A DNA stretch of 34,645 bases, from the NCBI GenBank assembly GCA_913058215.1, contig CAJXQE010000031.1, forward strand, positions 1-34,645. The letters are read 5' to 3'. Below are positions 17,001 through 24,515 of this stretch, piece by piece. The DNA is from an uncultured Verrucomicrobiales bacterium (lineage in GTDB: Bacteria; Verrucomicrobiota; Verrucomicrobiia; Verrucomicrobiales; DEV007). Position 1 is the stretch's first letter. Each line of letters begins with the position of its first letter. The notes under the pieces are model-generated. The model had not been told where the DNA came from, ran no database searches, and saw nothing but the letters and a program-made list of their open reading frames with translations. The translations under genes were made by a program, and so were the position numbers.

Positions 17001-17632
17001 TCGCAACATTGGAAAGTTCACTCTTGATCAATCAGGGGGAAGCGGGGTTTGAGGTTAGGCAACTTCCCCGGATCGTCCAGATCGGTCGTGCCTATGGCAG
17101 TGTGGTTACCGATGTGAATTTTGATGGTCGCCAGGATATCTACCTTGTCCAGAATCGTGCGAATCCCACTTTGCGAAATCCGGATCCGGCCACTCGCGGG
17201 GTCTCGCAACTGCTTCTGGGAAAAGGAACGGGGGAGTTTGATCTGGTCTCGCCTGATCAAAGCGGCCTCGTCGTTTTTGGTGGAGGGCGCGGGGTGATTA
17301 CGACCGATTTAAACAAGGACAGTAAGGTTGACCTTCTTGTTTCTCTGAATGTTGCGGATCCGGCCGTATTTGTGAATTTTGAGAACGAAACAAAGACGAA
17401 ACCCGTAAAAGTTTCCCTTGGTGGAAGCGGGAAGAGTCCGGCCGGGGCGAGAGTTACCCTGACGATTCCCGGGTTTCCGGTGCAGACGGCTGAGTATTAC
17501 GCCGGGGGCGGGTTCTACAGTCAGTCTTCGCCCGATCTATTCTTTGGAGCACCTTCCGATGCGAAAAGTGCGTCAGCGGAAATTAAATGGGGGGATGGAA
17601 CACTTACGAGCCGGAAAATCTACTTTGATTGA
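14018..17632 (+). CDS. Giant exported FG-GAP/VCBS repeat protein with two ASPIC/UnbV-like modules (CRTAC1-like)
   Basis: From ATG at 14018 (GAGG eight bases upstream) the product has 1204 residues with a signal peptide (about 1-19). Residues about 70-535 hold FG-GAP/VCBS blades with Asp-rich calcium loops, such as GDVNGDNKADLFF, GDIDNDRDLDIYV and GDLDDDGDLDLIV. An ASPIC/UnbV domain follows at about 536-617. A second series of blades runs about 668-1115 (DVDGDGLDEILL, DADNDGDADLYI, DFDRDGDLDLFV, DVDNDGWIDLML). A shortened ASPIC-like unit closes the protein at about 1130-1204. The whole is therefore an internal duplication. CRTAC1-like proteins are exported and common in Bacteroidota and PVC bacteria; ligand or substrate is unknown. 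An upstream in-frame ATG (13976) precedes the signal peptide and was rejected. Confidence 0.9.
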   Translation: MTFLFRFLLLALTVFIPVFAHCLEDSEVIVARPHQQASSWDGEALFELIPTSRSGVNVRYKFDETHPLKRLYPYGWATGNVAIGDVNGDNKADLFFAGTTGSHRLFIQRDGFRFEDVTGPAAIGGGNVWGSAAVMGDIDNDRDLDIYVVNFDQPNQLFVNISQNGIPRFVELAKEVGIDVAEGCMSASFADLDADGLLDLYLQTYHLEPETGRPEDMEIKEEDDELLVPDAYKSSYLAYRDKEGKPKFVEAPQPDLIFRNLGQGKFEPVPNSGIVPGGTYGTSHLWWDMDHDLRPDLYVGNDGYGPDILYRKSNQGFVDASGATLPVTPWNTRGVVAADFNNDLLIDCFAAGSSPGTQRQRLAYGEPLRSDYLKVMSLKGARQMPANALYVNTGTSLFQEIAGPSGLRYTGSSWAAKAGDYDCDGRADLFITNGEARDWTSLAGSELVGESLKGKTRWDILEAQPRRIEADRAYRNLGNWKFEEVADKWGVGFEGMSYAAGHGDLDDDGDLDLIVCTLDGDVRMYRNHSPNKRLSVQLFGIKSNRFGVGAELIAESGDKKILRQLYPTGGFKGSDEPVFNLGLGQESKVDRLTIRWAGSGATQTFEGLKAGFRYTVREAQTLEKPVKRQTRKTPMFQPSLVLRGAGKSEVFFDEYLSQSMLPPGLSNQGPAIAATDVDGDGLDEILLGGSAGNPTQLISRKPDFARIKQPFGDRRESEDGPSVFFDADNDGDADLYIASGGIEFGEKKESLIDRLYIQKEVGSFVDESQNRIPSATEVSSAVAVADFDRDGDLDLFVGARLAPGKYPESGRNRILLNDGSGKFSEVTEVVASGLSQTGMVTGAIWTDVDNDGWIDLMLACDMGSPQLWKNEQGKLTNQSAKWGLLLWTGRWSGISGGDFDNDGDIDYVLSNEGLGGDGGGKREFLSGDPMKSGKRILLTTIEEDGVRIPLSAWQELIEGDESIATLSKTSAEFAADGVVQLFAPEKVAGMNQLSLATLESSLLINQGEAGFEVRQLPRIVQIGRAYGSVVTDVNFDGRQDIYLVQNRANPTLRNPDPATRGVSQLLLGKGTGEFDLVSPDQSGLVVFGGGRGVITTDLNKDSKVDLLVSLNVADPAVFVNFENETKTKPVKVSLGGSGKSPAGARVTLTIPGFPVQTAEYYAGGGFYSQSSPDLFFGAPSDAKSASAEIKWGDGTLTSRKIYFD

Positions 17633-17708
17633 GAACAAGGCAGGAAATTGATTGCCGCCCTCTCAGTTTTCGACAGAGTAAAGGTGAGTTGGAAATACGC
17701 AGCAAAGC

Positions 17709-18230
17709 ATGAGTGACGAAACATCGAACGGGCCGCCAAAAGTAGGCATTATAATGGGAAGTACATCCGATTGGCCGACTATGGAGAAAGCCGCGAAGAT
17801 ATTGAAGGATTTCGGAATTCCCTTTGAATCGAAAGTTGTCAGTGCTCATCGGACACCCGAGCTGCTCTACGATTATTCGAAGACGGCGAAAGAAAGAGGC
17901 CTTCAGTGCATTATCGCCGGGGCTGGTGGAGCTGCTCATCTTCCGGGAATGGCTTCTGCGATGACAACCGTGCCTGTGTTGGCTGTTCCTGTTAAGTCCA
18001 GAGTTCTCAACGGAGTCGACTCACTTTTGTCCATCGTCCAGATGCCTGCGGGAATTCCGACAGCGACTTTTGCGATCGGTGAAGCCGGTGCCACCAACGC
18101 CGGTCTATTTGCGGTATCGATTCTGGCGCTTCAGGATGATTCAGTGGCAGTTAGCCTCCAGAATTACCGGGATACTTTGAGAGAAAAAGTGGAGGGCTCA
18201 ATTCTACCTTCAGTCGACGAAATTGCATGA
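17709..18230 (+). CDS. purE: N5-carboxyaminoimidazole ribonucleotide mutase PurE
   Basis: PurE converts N5-CAIR to CAIR in de novo purine synthesis. The 173 residues show the family hallmarks: a nucleotide-binding start [13 protein letters not shown], the active-site segment VVSAHRTPE, and [16 protein letters not shown]. The downstream [18 protein letters not shown] segment is also typical. It is the class I type, which works with PurK, and purK follows directly with a four-base ATGA overlap, indicating translational coupling. The N-terminal eight residues or so before the conserved core are variable. The start has no clear Shine-Dalgarno. Confidence 0.96.
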   Translation: MSDETSNGPPKVGIIMGSTSDWPTMEKAAKILKDFGIPFESKVVSAHRTPELLYDYSKTAKERGLQCIIAGAGGAAHLPGMASAMTTVPVLAVPVKSRVLNGVDSLLSIVQMPAGIPTATFAIGEAGATNAGLFAVSILALQDDSVAVSLQNYRDTLREKVEGSILPSVDEIA

Positions 18231-19393
18231 GTCAGGTGTTCGAAGCAGGAAAGACCACAATCGGGCTTCTCGGTGGCGGTCAGTTGGGGCGGATGATGAC
18301 CGCGGAAGCCCGTCGCATGGGTTACAAAGTGCTCACCTGGATCGGTGGTCCGAATGACGGGCCGGCTGACTGGGCAGACGAAGTGCTTGCCGAGCCCTTT
18401 GATTCCAATCGCGCCCTGGAGCATTTTTTGAAAACGGCCGACGTCGCAACAGTTGAGTTTGAAAATATTCCCCGATCTCTTCTGGAAAAACTTGCTCTGG
18501 AAATTCCGGTTCGCCCGGGAGCAGACGCCATCGCAATATGTCAGCATCGTGAGCGGGAAAAGAATTTCCTGAGAGATAATCAAATTCCCTGCGCGCCGTT
18601 TTCTCTGGTGGACTCGGCGGAGGCTCTGGAAGCCGGCCTGGCTAAACTCCCGGAGAGTAGAGGGATTCTCAAAACCGCGGAGTTCGGCTATGATGGAAAA
18701 GGCCAGACCACGGTTTCGTCGGATGTGGATCCCTACACCACCTGGTCGAACTTTGGATGCATCAGAGCGGTACTGGAGGACCGTATCAATCTCGCTTCAG
18801 AATTGTCCGTGATTGTTGTTCGCAACGAAGAGGGTGAGACCATCACTTACGACCCGGTGGAAAATTTTCACTCCAACCATATCCTTGATGTCTCGATTGC
18901 ACCGGCCCGACTGTCCGAAGAAATCTCGAAATCAGCGGGCGAAATTGCCGTGAAGATTGCCGAAGCGCTCAACTACATCGGGGTGATGGCGGTGGAGTTT
19001 TTTGTATCGACCGAAGGGAAGCTCCTTGTCAATGAGATGGCGCCCCGACCTCACAATTCAGGTCACCACACGATCAACTCTTGCGACACCTCACAGTTCG
19101 AACAGCAGTTGAGGGTGATCTGTGGGCTGCCGATCGGAAGCGCAAGAACTCATAGCCCTTCTGTGATGCAAAACCTGCTGGGTGATGTCTGGAGTGAGGA
19201 TGGTGAGACGCCTCCTGACTGGACGAAACTCCACCGGATCAAAGGAGCTTCGCTTCATTTATACGGAAAGTCCCGGGCTCGTCGTGGGCGCAAGATGGGA
19301 CACCTTACCATTTCCGGAGATTCAATTTCTGAAGTGATGGAGAAACTGGAAAAGGCTCGAGCCGCCGTGGGGCTGCCCGAATTTGGTAGTTAG
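18227..19393 (+). CDS. purK: N5-carboxyaminoimidazole ribonucleotide synthase PurK
   Basis: PurK uses ATP and bicarbonate to make N5-CAIR from AIR, feeding PurE. The 388-residue ATP-grasp protein opens with [18 protein letters not shown], has the ATP-binding loop [10 protein letters not shown], and carries the metal and substrate segment [26 protein letters not shown] that identifies the family. The length is normal. It overlaps purE by four bases. No terminator directly follows its stop, though the hairpin at 19599-19628 has a short T-run on this strand and could serve both directions. Confidence 0.96.
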   Translation: MSQVFEAGKTTIGLLGGGQLGRMMTAEARRMGYKVLTWIGGPNDGPADWADEVLAEPFDSNRALEHFLKTADVATVEFENIPRSLLEKLALEIPVRPGADAIAICQHREREKNFLRDNQIPCAPFSLVDSAEALEAGLAKLPESRGILKTAEFGYDGKGQTTVSSDVDPYTTWSNFGCIRAVLEDRINLASELSVIVVRNEEGETITYDPVENFHSNHILDVSIAPARLSEEISKSAGEIAVKIAEALNYIGVMAVEFFVSTEGKLLVNEMAPRPHNSGHHTINSCDTSQFEQQLRVICGLPIGSARTHSPSVMQNLLGDVWSEDGETPPDWTKLHRIKGASLHLYGKSRARRGRKMGHLTISGDSISEVMEKLEKARAAVGLPEFGS

Positions 19394-19406
19394 TTAAAAT
19401 CGAGAT

Positions 19407-19598
19407 TCAGCTTCTCTTCCCTCCGCCCGGGCCTTGGCGAAAACGCTTGATGCATTCCTGCGACCCGCCGCCGCCGGGATGTTTGTCCTCGTCTCGAAGG
19501 GTGGAAAAGTCCTCCGTCAGTTCGTTACAGGGAATCGCCGCTGCGAACCGGATGACTCTCGAACCGGATGACTCTATATCCGAGGAGCTGACAACTAA
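19407..19598 (-). other. Open minus-strand frame without a start codon, possible gene remnant
   Basis: A minus-strand frame ending at 19407 encodes a protein-like tail (NELTEDFSTLRDEDKHPGGG, then a Cys and a GPGGGKRS end). No ATG, GTG or TTG with a ribosome site opens it downstream of the hairpin at 19599-19628, and a 16-base tandem duplication sits inside it. It may be the end of a decayed gene, or chance in GC-rich DNA. No family is recognised. Confidence 0.2.
19544..19575. repeat. 16-bp perfect tandem duplication
   Basis: The 16-base unit CGAACCGGATGACTCT occurs twice back to back, at 19544-19559 and 19560-19575. Because 16 is not a multiple of three it would shift any reading frame that crosses it, which fits non-coding DNA or a decayed gene. 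Confidence 0.9.
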
Positions 19599-19628
19599 AA
19601 AACCGCCTCCCCGAAGGAAGGCGGTTTT
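19597..19628. terminator. Intrinsic terminator for the barrel-protein gene, probably bidirectional
   Basis: AAAACCGCCT (19599-19608) and AGGCGGTTTT (19619-19628) form a 10-bp stem around a 10-nt loop. On the minus strand the stem continues into six T residues (complement of 19597-19602), 46 bases after the stop of the outer-membrane protein gene. On the plus strand the TTTT end could also stop transcripts from purEK. Confidence 0.85.
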
Positions 19629-19673
19629 AACCAAGGATTAGTATTAAACTAAATTGTTTTTGAATTCCTTAAC

Positions 19674-20489
19674 TTAGAAACTTACTCCTAAGCTGGCTCC
19701 GTAGAAGACTGCGGTGTCACCAACTGATGCAGCGTTGCCATTGGTCCGGCCGTCGCCTGAAAAGTTAACACTTACATGAGGAGCAAGCGTTACGTTTTCA
19801 GCAATCGCGATTGGCACAGCGAGGCTAACCAAGCCGTGAGTGATACCGTCACGAGCGTCGCCCGAAAGAGTCTGAGAGTAGTAGTCGTTAAGACCATAAC
19901 CCAGTGCTCCAGAAAGGTCGAGGCCGACATTGTCGGTCAGGGCCCAGCTTTTGCTGAGACCAGCTTCAAAGTATTGAGCATCGATACGGAGGTCATGGGC
20001 AGCCAGGAGTGATCCTGTTATTCCCATGAACAGCTCGCGCTCGTATCCGATGTTGATTTCACTCGCATCCTGCTGAGCGCCAGGCCCAACTGCCGGGCTG
20101 TTACCGGCGAATCCGTCGTAGAACTTATAGAAAAGAAATCCGACTGAGAATGTGCCGACACTGCTATCGTAAGCAAGGCCAGTTCCAAGATTTGCCTCTG
20201 AGTATGAGAGGGCATTCGACATTACATCCGTGTAGAAAGCGTTTGCCGACCATGTCAGGTTGGGAGCGATCTCCTTGGATATGGAAACGTCTGCCCATAC
20301 CGTATCATCACCGAACCAAAGGCCCCGGTACATGTAACGAGAGTCATATCCGACGGCGATTTCACCGCTGAAATCGACACTGTCATCGATAATGGCTTTG
20401 TCATCATACACTGGAGCTTTGCCCCAATCTCCTGCGTTCACACCGAGTGTGAGCGCACCAATAATTGCAACTAAGATTGCTTTTTTCAT
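19674..20489 (-). CDS. Outer-membrane beta-barrel protein, TorF-like putative porin
   Basis: A 271-residue exported protein starting at ATG 20489, which has an excellent AAGGGAG site eight bases upstream. The signal peptide (KKAILVAIIGALTLGVNA) is followed by alternating hydrophobic and polar strands rich in Tyr, Trp and Gly (GYDSRYMYRGLWFGDD). The protein ends in a terminal Phe (GASLGVSF), the usual outer-membrane barrel signature. The early strand with SRYMYRGL resembles TorF-type putative porins. Its own terminator lies downstream and a terminator lies upstream after ygfZ, so it is probably a single, strongly expressed unit. The transported substrate is unknown. Confidence 0.82.
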   Translation of the reverse strand: MKKAILVAIIGALTLGVNAGDWGKAPVYDDKAIIDDSVDFSGEIAVGYDSRYMYRGLWFGDDTVWADVSISKEIAPNLTWSANAFYTDVMSNALSYSEANLGTGLAYDSSVGTFSVGFLFYKFYDGFAGNSPAVGPGAQQDASEINIGYERELFMGITGSLLAAHDLRIDAQYFEAGLSKSWALTDNVGLDLSGALGYGLNDYYSQTLSGDARDGITHGLVSLAVPIAIAENVTLAPHVSVNFSGDGRTNGNAASVGDTAVFYGASLGVSF

Positions 20490-20497
20490 AATTTTAT

Positions 20498-20504
20498 CTC
20501 CCTT
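20498..20504 (-). promoter_or_regulatory. Strong Shine-Dalgarno for the barrel-protein gene
   Basis: AAGGGAG on the minus strand, eight bases before ATG 20489, is the clearest ribosome site in this part of the window. It rules out the open in-frame start at 20531, which lies upstream of it. Confidence 0.8.
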
Positions 20505-20662
20505 GATAGGTCTTGTTCTGTGGTCTTTCACGTTCCCCTACTTCAAAATAAAGTTTGGTTCGTCCTTCTGCTTGACGCAGGTTGCGTGCCAAATTTCGAA
20601 GAAAAGAAGCGGCCACCGAGCCAAGACAGATCCATACTCGGAGGTTTTGGTGGGGGTTCAAG

Positions 20663-20689
20663 AAAAAAGGGATTTCTGTCTAAGAAACC
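20663..20689 (-). terminator. Intrinsic terminator after ygfZ
   Basis: On the minus strand GGTTTCT (from 20689) pairs with AGAAATCC with one bulged T around the loop TAGAC. It is followed by CTTTTTT ending at 20663. It begins two bases after the ygfZ stop codon and separates that gene run from the barrel-protein gene. Confidence 0.75.
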
Positions 20690-20691
20690 TT

Positions 20692-21546
20692 TTAATCATT
20701 CGTTGGGGTTCTCATGAATGGTTCTTCTATCACTGTGAACTCATTCGCTTGAGAGAACTCGGGGGGCAGATCCTTCTTTACGGGAGACTGCATGGCTAGA
20801 CCTTCATGAACTCCCTCAGGAACAATGAGTTGTGATCTGAGTATTTCCCACTGGTGTTTGGCTTCGAATATTTTGGCCCCGGGAATTAGTGGCTCTTTAG
20901 AAAGGAATCTGACGAGGCTGCGTTTGGTTTTCCCCACGCTTTCAATTCTGGAGATGACTTCCTGCCCGAGGTAACAACCTTTGTGAAAATCGACGGCCCA
21001 CCGGTCGAGACCCAGCTCAGAGGGGAATTCATTCCCGGTAATCTCCGCATCGGATTCCGGCAACATCGAGCGAATCTTCAATAGTTGAAACGCATCGCTG
21101 CTCATTTCCGATTCGACGGGCCACTCCGGGGCGTCATCCGTGCTCCTCTTCCAGATGTCTTCGCCCGCAGCACTCAGGCGACTGGATTCCCGACCATCCG
21201 CAGAGAGGTCTCCGATTCGATGATAGAGGCGCCAATCTGCGGTGACATCCTCCAACTCGCAATCATCAGCGATTAAATAGCGATCAAGTCGCTCTGCCAG
21301 GAATTCCCGCTGTCGCAGTTCCCCGTCGATCAGAATCCGGCCATCAAGCTCAGTGATCCAGACCAGTGCTTCTACCTTTCCTTTCAGGGAGCACACGCAG
21401 GCTGCGATGGTCTTATTGGTTAAATCCTGATCGATCCGGTTGGTGACCTGACCGTTCAAATAGCGAACCCGGTCCGGGCCGCTCAGTGAGAAAACAGCGC
21501 GGTCTTTCCAATGAATCCAGGAACCGTTTGGGATCTGCTCGCTCAT
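20692..21546 (-). CDS. ygfZ: YgfZ/GcvT-type folate-binding protein (Fe-S cluster assembly)
   Basis: YgfZ is a folate-binding protein that helps maintain and repair certain [4Fe-4S] enzymes, including RNA-modifying radical enzymes. The 284-residue product has the N-terminal aminomethyltransferase-like segment (FSLSGPDRVRYLNGQVTNRI) and the diagnostic YgfZ motif KGCYLGQEVISR, whose Cys is required for function in E. coli. The length fits the short bacterial form. It is the last gene of the manC-ruvX-dehydrogenase-ygfZ run, 39 bases after the dehydrogenase, and ends in a clear terminator. Confidence 0.92.
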   Translation of the reverse strand: MSEQIPNGSWIHWKDRAVFSLSGPDRVRYLNGQVTNRIDQDLTNKTIAACVCSLKGKVEALVWITELDGRILIDGELRQREFLAERLDRYLIADDCELEDVTADWRLYHRIGDLSADGRESSRLSAAGEDIWKRSTDDAPEWPVESEMSSDAFQLLKIRSMLPESDAEITGNEFPSELGLDRWAVDFHKGCYLGQEVISRIESVGKTKRSLVRFLSKEPLIPGAKIFEAKHQWEILRSQLIVPEGVHEGLAMQSPVKKDLPPEFSQANEFTVIEEPFMRTPTND

Positions 21547-21585
21547 AAATAAAATAGACGAACTGACTTTGCTCCAGCTATCAGC

Positions 21586-22443
21586 TTAAGCATCGGATTT
21601 TTGATAATTCTTTGCGAGGGCGCAAAAGTCGAGATCCCCGTTCTTTTTCTGAATCGTCCGGAACATCACGCTTGCCGTGGTCGAGAGCGCCGGAAGTTCA
21701 ATTTTAAAATCCTTGGCGAGGTTCAGGGCATACTGGGAATCCTTGAACATATTCTTCATCGAGAAATGAGCATCGTAATCTTTCTCAATGATCGCCGGAA
21801 GCTTCATCGAAGTCAGAGGGGAATTACAAGCATTGTGAGCCATTGCTTCCTGCAGACGACCCGGTTCGATTCCTGCGGCTGTGACGAGGCCATAGGCTTC
21901 AGATAGGATCTCCACCGTAGCCGCTGAAATCATATTGGTAGCGATCTTGATGACGGAGGCTTCGCCAACCTTTCCGACAAAAAGGACTTCTTTACCGCTC
22001 GTCTCAAGGAGGGGTTGGGTTCTTTCCAGTGTTTTGGGATCGCCGCCTACATAGTAAACGAGAGCGCCCTTCTCCGCTGCCAGTTTGCTTCCGGTGAACG
22101 GAGCATCGAGAAATCCAGCTCCGGTTTGATGGACAATTTCGTAAGCATCCGCCGCTGCCTGTGGTTCCACCGTGGAGTTGTTGATGATCACGTGCTTATT
22201 CGTCAGCTTGTCTTTCATCGCCTCAACGATTTCAATGAGGGCTTCCCCGTCGGGAACAAAGATCTGGATCATGTCTGCCAGCTGAGCCATTTCGGCAGGG
22301 GAACTGACAAAGTTCGGCACCGGCTTGGGCGAGCGATTCCAAACATATACGTGTCGCTCCGATAAGCGGAGAAGCTCAGCAACGCGGCTGCCGATGATGC
22401 CGAGTCCGATGACTCCAACTTTGTCTGATCCGTCGGTAAACAT
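21586..22443 (-). CDS. NAD(P)-dependent beta-hydroxyacid dehydrogenase (3-hydroxyisobutyrate dehydrogenase-like)
   Basis: A 285-residue oxidoreductase of the 6-phosphogluconate dehydrogenase-like group, related to 3-hydroxyisobutyrate, tartronate semialdehyde and GLYR-type reductases. The Rossmann motif GVIGLGIIGSR lies at the N-terminus, a substrate-binding loop reads DAPFTGSKLAAEKGALVYYVGG, and the catalytic Lys sits in GEASVIKIATNM. ATG at 22443 was chosen; a TTG at 22479 is in frame but adds 12 residues before the Rossmann strand. The substrate loop has TGS where many members have SGG, so the substrate may not be 3-hydroxyisobutyrate. A 106-base gap separates it from ruvX upstream. Confidence 0.87.
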   Translation of the reverse strand: MFTDGSDKVGVIGLGIIGSRVAELLRLSERHVYVWNRSPKPVPNFVSSPAEMAQLADMIQIFVPDGEALIEIVEAMKDKLTNKHVIINNSTVEPQAAADAYEIVHQTGAGFLDAPFTGSKLAAEKGALVYYVGGDPKTLERTQPLLETSGKEVLFVGKVGEASVIKIATNMISAATVEILSEAYGLVTAAGIEPGRLQEAMAHNACNSPLTSMKLPAIIEKDYDAHFSMKNMFKDSQYALNLAKDFKIELPALSTTASVMFRTIQKKNGDLDFCALAKNYQKSDA

Positions 22444-22549
22444 GCCCTTTAGGTTCCGACGCTCAGTTCCTTTTGCCAAGGAGAAAAATCAGGTCCTTAA
22501 CTTCTCATTCCGGAAGAATCTGAGGCCTATTTACCTCGGGTCGGCTTTA

Positions 22550-23011
22550 TCAGGAAAATTCAGGGGGTGGGGGAATCTCCACCGGCATCTGTCCATCGAG
22601 CCAGTCCTGGAGAATTTCCACCGCGGCAGCCTGATCGATGATCTGCTTCGAATTCTTTTCGTTTCTTCCCGCCTGATGAAGTTTCTCCATTGCCGTTTTG
22701 GTAGTGAGACGTTCGTCCACTTCGTGGTAAACCAGATGATCGGGCAGAGCAGCTTTGAGCTCTTTGGTGAAACGGCGAACCCCTTTTACAGCGGGCCCTT
22801 CGTCGCCATTCAAGTGAAGTGGCAACCCAATCACCACTTCCTGAATGGATCGTTCAGCAACAACTTCCGAGATTCTGGCAATCGCTTCCTCCTGTTTTGC
22901 CGCCGGAACGGTTTCAAAAGGATGAGCCATCATGCCGAGGTCATCACTGACGGCCAGGCCGATTCTGGCCGTTCCGTAGTCAATTCCCAGAACTCTCACC
23001 CATTCAGACAT
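22550..23011 (-). CDS. ruvX: RuvX/YqgF Holliday junction resolvase-like protein
   Basis: RuvX is an RNase H-fold nuclease implicated in Holliday junction resolution and pre-16S rRNA processing. The 153 residues start with LGIDYGTARIGLAVSDD, where the first Asp is a metal ligand, continue with VIGLPLHLNGDEG and the HEVDERLTTKTA segment holding the second acidic residue, and end with IDQAAAVEILQDWLD. The length is normal for the family. It starts five bases after the manC stop, so the two are surely co-transcribed. Confidence 0.94.
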   Translation of the reverse strand: MSEWVRVLGIDYGTARIGLAVSDDLGMMAHPFETVPAAKQEEAIARISEVVAERSIQEVVIGLPLHLNGDEGPAVKGVRRFTKELKAALPDHLVYHEVDERLTTKTAMEKLHQAGRNEKNSKQIIDQAAAVEILQDWLDGQMPVEIPPPPEFS

Positions 23012-23016
23012 CAATT

Positions 23017-24096
23017 TTAAAGTAGGTTTTCCGGCAATTCGTCCACCAGGGCTTTGATTTTGTCGGCGTCTTCTTTCCTTGCCACCAGCAGCGCGTCTTC
23101 TGTTTGGACCACGATCAGATCCGAAACTCCGAGCAGCGCAACTTTGGAATTGGTGGTGGAAAAAACGACGTTGTCTCCCGATTCAATAGCGGTGAGATCT
23201 CCCCGGTGTGCGTTTCCTGCCTCGTCGTTTTGTAGATACTTACCGACAGAATTCCAGCCACCGACATCGTCCCAACCGACATCAGCTTCGATATTGAGGA
23301 CATTGGCCGCATTCTCCATCAAGGCGTAGTCGATTGAGGTTTTGGAAAGGTGGGGGAACTTCTCCGCCACCGTAGCGGAAAAATCAGACGAATCCTGTAA
23401 AGTGAGAATGAACTCTGAAAGTTCCGGGCAATGTTGGCTCAGTTCTTTTAAGAGGGTGGGAATGGTCCAGATGAAAATCCCAGCATTCCACGAGAAATTG
23501 CCCTGTTTCAGGAATTCTTCAGCAACTTCCGGCGAAGGCTTTTCCCGGAAGGATTTCACTTCCACGACTGGAATTTCGTTCTGATATCCCTCAAGGTCGG
23601 CAACTTCCCCCCTTTCGATGTAGCCGTATCCCGGGCAGGCCCAGTCCGGCCGGATCCCTAAAGTTACAATCGCTTCACCGCAGTCAGCGGCTTCCGCCGC
23701 CGCTGAAAGGATTTCCCGAAAACCGCCGCTGTCTGTCACCAGTTGATCTGCAGGCAGGGCGATCATGACCGCTTCCGGATCGCGCGCCGCGATCCATCCG
23801 GCGGCAAGAGCAATCGCCGGGGCAGTGTCCCGGCGCGCCGGTTCCGCCACGATATTGGCCTCAGGCAAATCTGGAAAAACGGCCCGGACTCCGGCAGCTT
23901 GCGCCTGATTTGTCAGGATGAGAATATTCTCCCGCTTCACGAGGCCATCGAGCCGATTCACTGCCTTTTCGATTAGAGTTTCCTCATCAAACAGGGCGAG
24001 GAGTTGTTTGGGCTTTTCGTTTCGACTGAGGGGCCAGAAACGTGTGCCGCTGCCGCCGGCAAGAATGAGTGCATAGATGGATCGTGATGAGGGCAT
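23017..24096 (-). CDS. manC: Mannose-1-phosphate guanylyltransferase
   Basis: This enzyme makes GDP-mannose from mannose-1-phosphate and GTP for glycans and lipopolysaccharide. The 359-residue product opens with the nucleotidyltransferase signature LILAGGSGTRFWPLSRNEKP and has the family segments NIVAEPARRDTAPAIALAA, SFREKPSPEVA and WNAGIFIW, plus DVGWDDVGGWNSV near the C-terminal part. It is the short form without the phosphomannose isomerase cupin domain found in bifunctional enzymes. It heads the minus-strand run ending at ygfZ and is divergent from the small membrane protein gene at 24186. The 89-base gap between them is AT-rich and probably holds both promoters. Confidence 0.94.
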   Translation of the reverse strand: MPSSRSIYALILAGGSGTRFWPLSRNEKPKQLLALFDEETLIEKAVNRLDGLVKRENILILTNQAQAAGVRAVFPDLPEANIVAEPARRDTAPAIALAAGWIAARDPEAVMIALPADQLVTDSGGFREILSAAAEAADCGEAIVTLGIRPDWACPGYGYIERGEVADLEGYQNEIPVVEVKSFREKPSPEVAEEFLKQGNFSWNAGIFIWTIPTLLKELSQHCPELSEFILTLQDSSDFSATVAEKFPHLSKTSIDYALMENAANVLNIEADVGWDDVGGWNSVGKYLQNDEAGNAHRGDLTAIESGDNVVFSTTNSKVALLGVSDLIVVQTEDALLVARKEDADKIKALVDELPENLL

Positions 24097-24185
24097 AAAA
24101 ATTTTGAGTGATTGAGAAAAGACAACTTATTGGAAAATGTGGAAAAACGAATTTTTTTTAGAACTTTCTGCCATACATTTGCACG

Positions 24186-24515
24186 ATGAGTTTGAGAAAA
24201 GAGGAAAAACCTACGCCTAATCCGACTTTATTGGGGACTGCCCTCGCTGTCGCACCTGCTGCTGTCGGTTGTGCTGTCGGACTTTTACTGGCTGACAGGA
24301 TGAAGAAAAAGAGTCGCCAGAGTGTGGCTTCCGCTCTTTTCACCCTGGGTGCACTGGCGACCGTTCCTCTTGTTGTGGATTACGTAAGCAAGACCATCGA
24401 CAGCCCCAGTCGAAAGCGGGGAAGCAATCGCCGGCTTGAGGGAATTCGTCAGGGCGGAGCGGATTCCGAAATCTTCGACGGTGAGGAATATTTCCTTGAG
24501 GAAGACATTTCCTGA
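24186..24515 (+). CDS. Small two-helix membrane protein of unknown function
   Basis: A 109-residue protein with hydrophobic helices at about residues 14-36 and 46-66 separated by a basic loop (DRMKKKSRQS), then an acidic C-terminal tail (DSEIFDGEEYFLEEDIS). I do not recognise the family. The frame is open throughout with a good ATG. Its 3' end overlaps the likely start of the UbiA-like gene by 20 bases, suggesting coupled translation and perhaps a shared role. Confidence 0.65.
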   Translation: MSLRKEEKPTPNPTLLGTALAVAPAAVGCAVGLLLADRMKKKSRQSVASALFTLGALATVPLVVDYVSKTIDSPSRKRGSNRRLEGIRQGGADSEIFDGEEYFLEEDIS

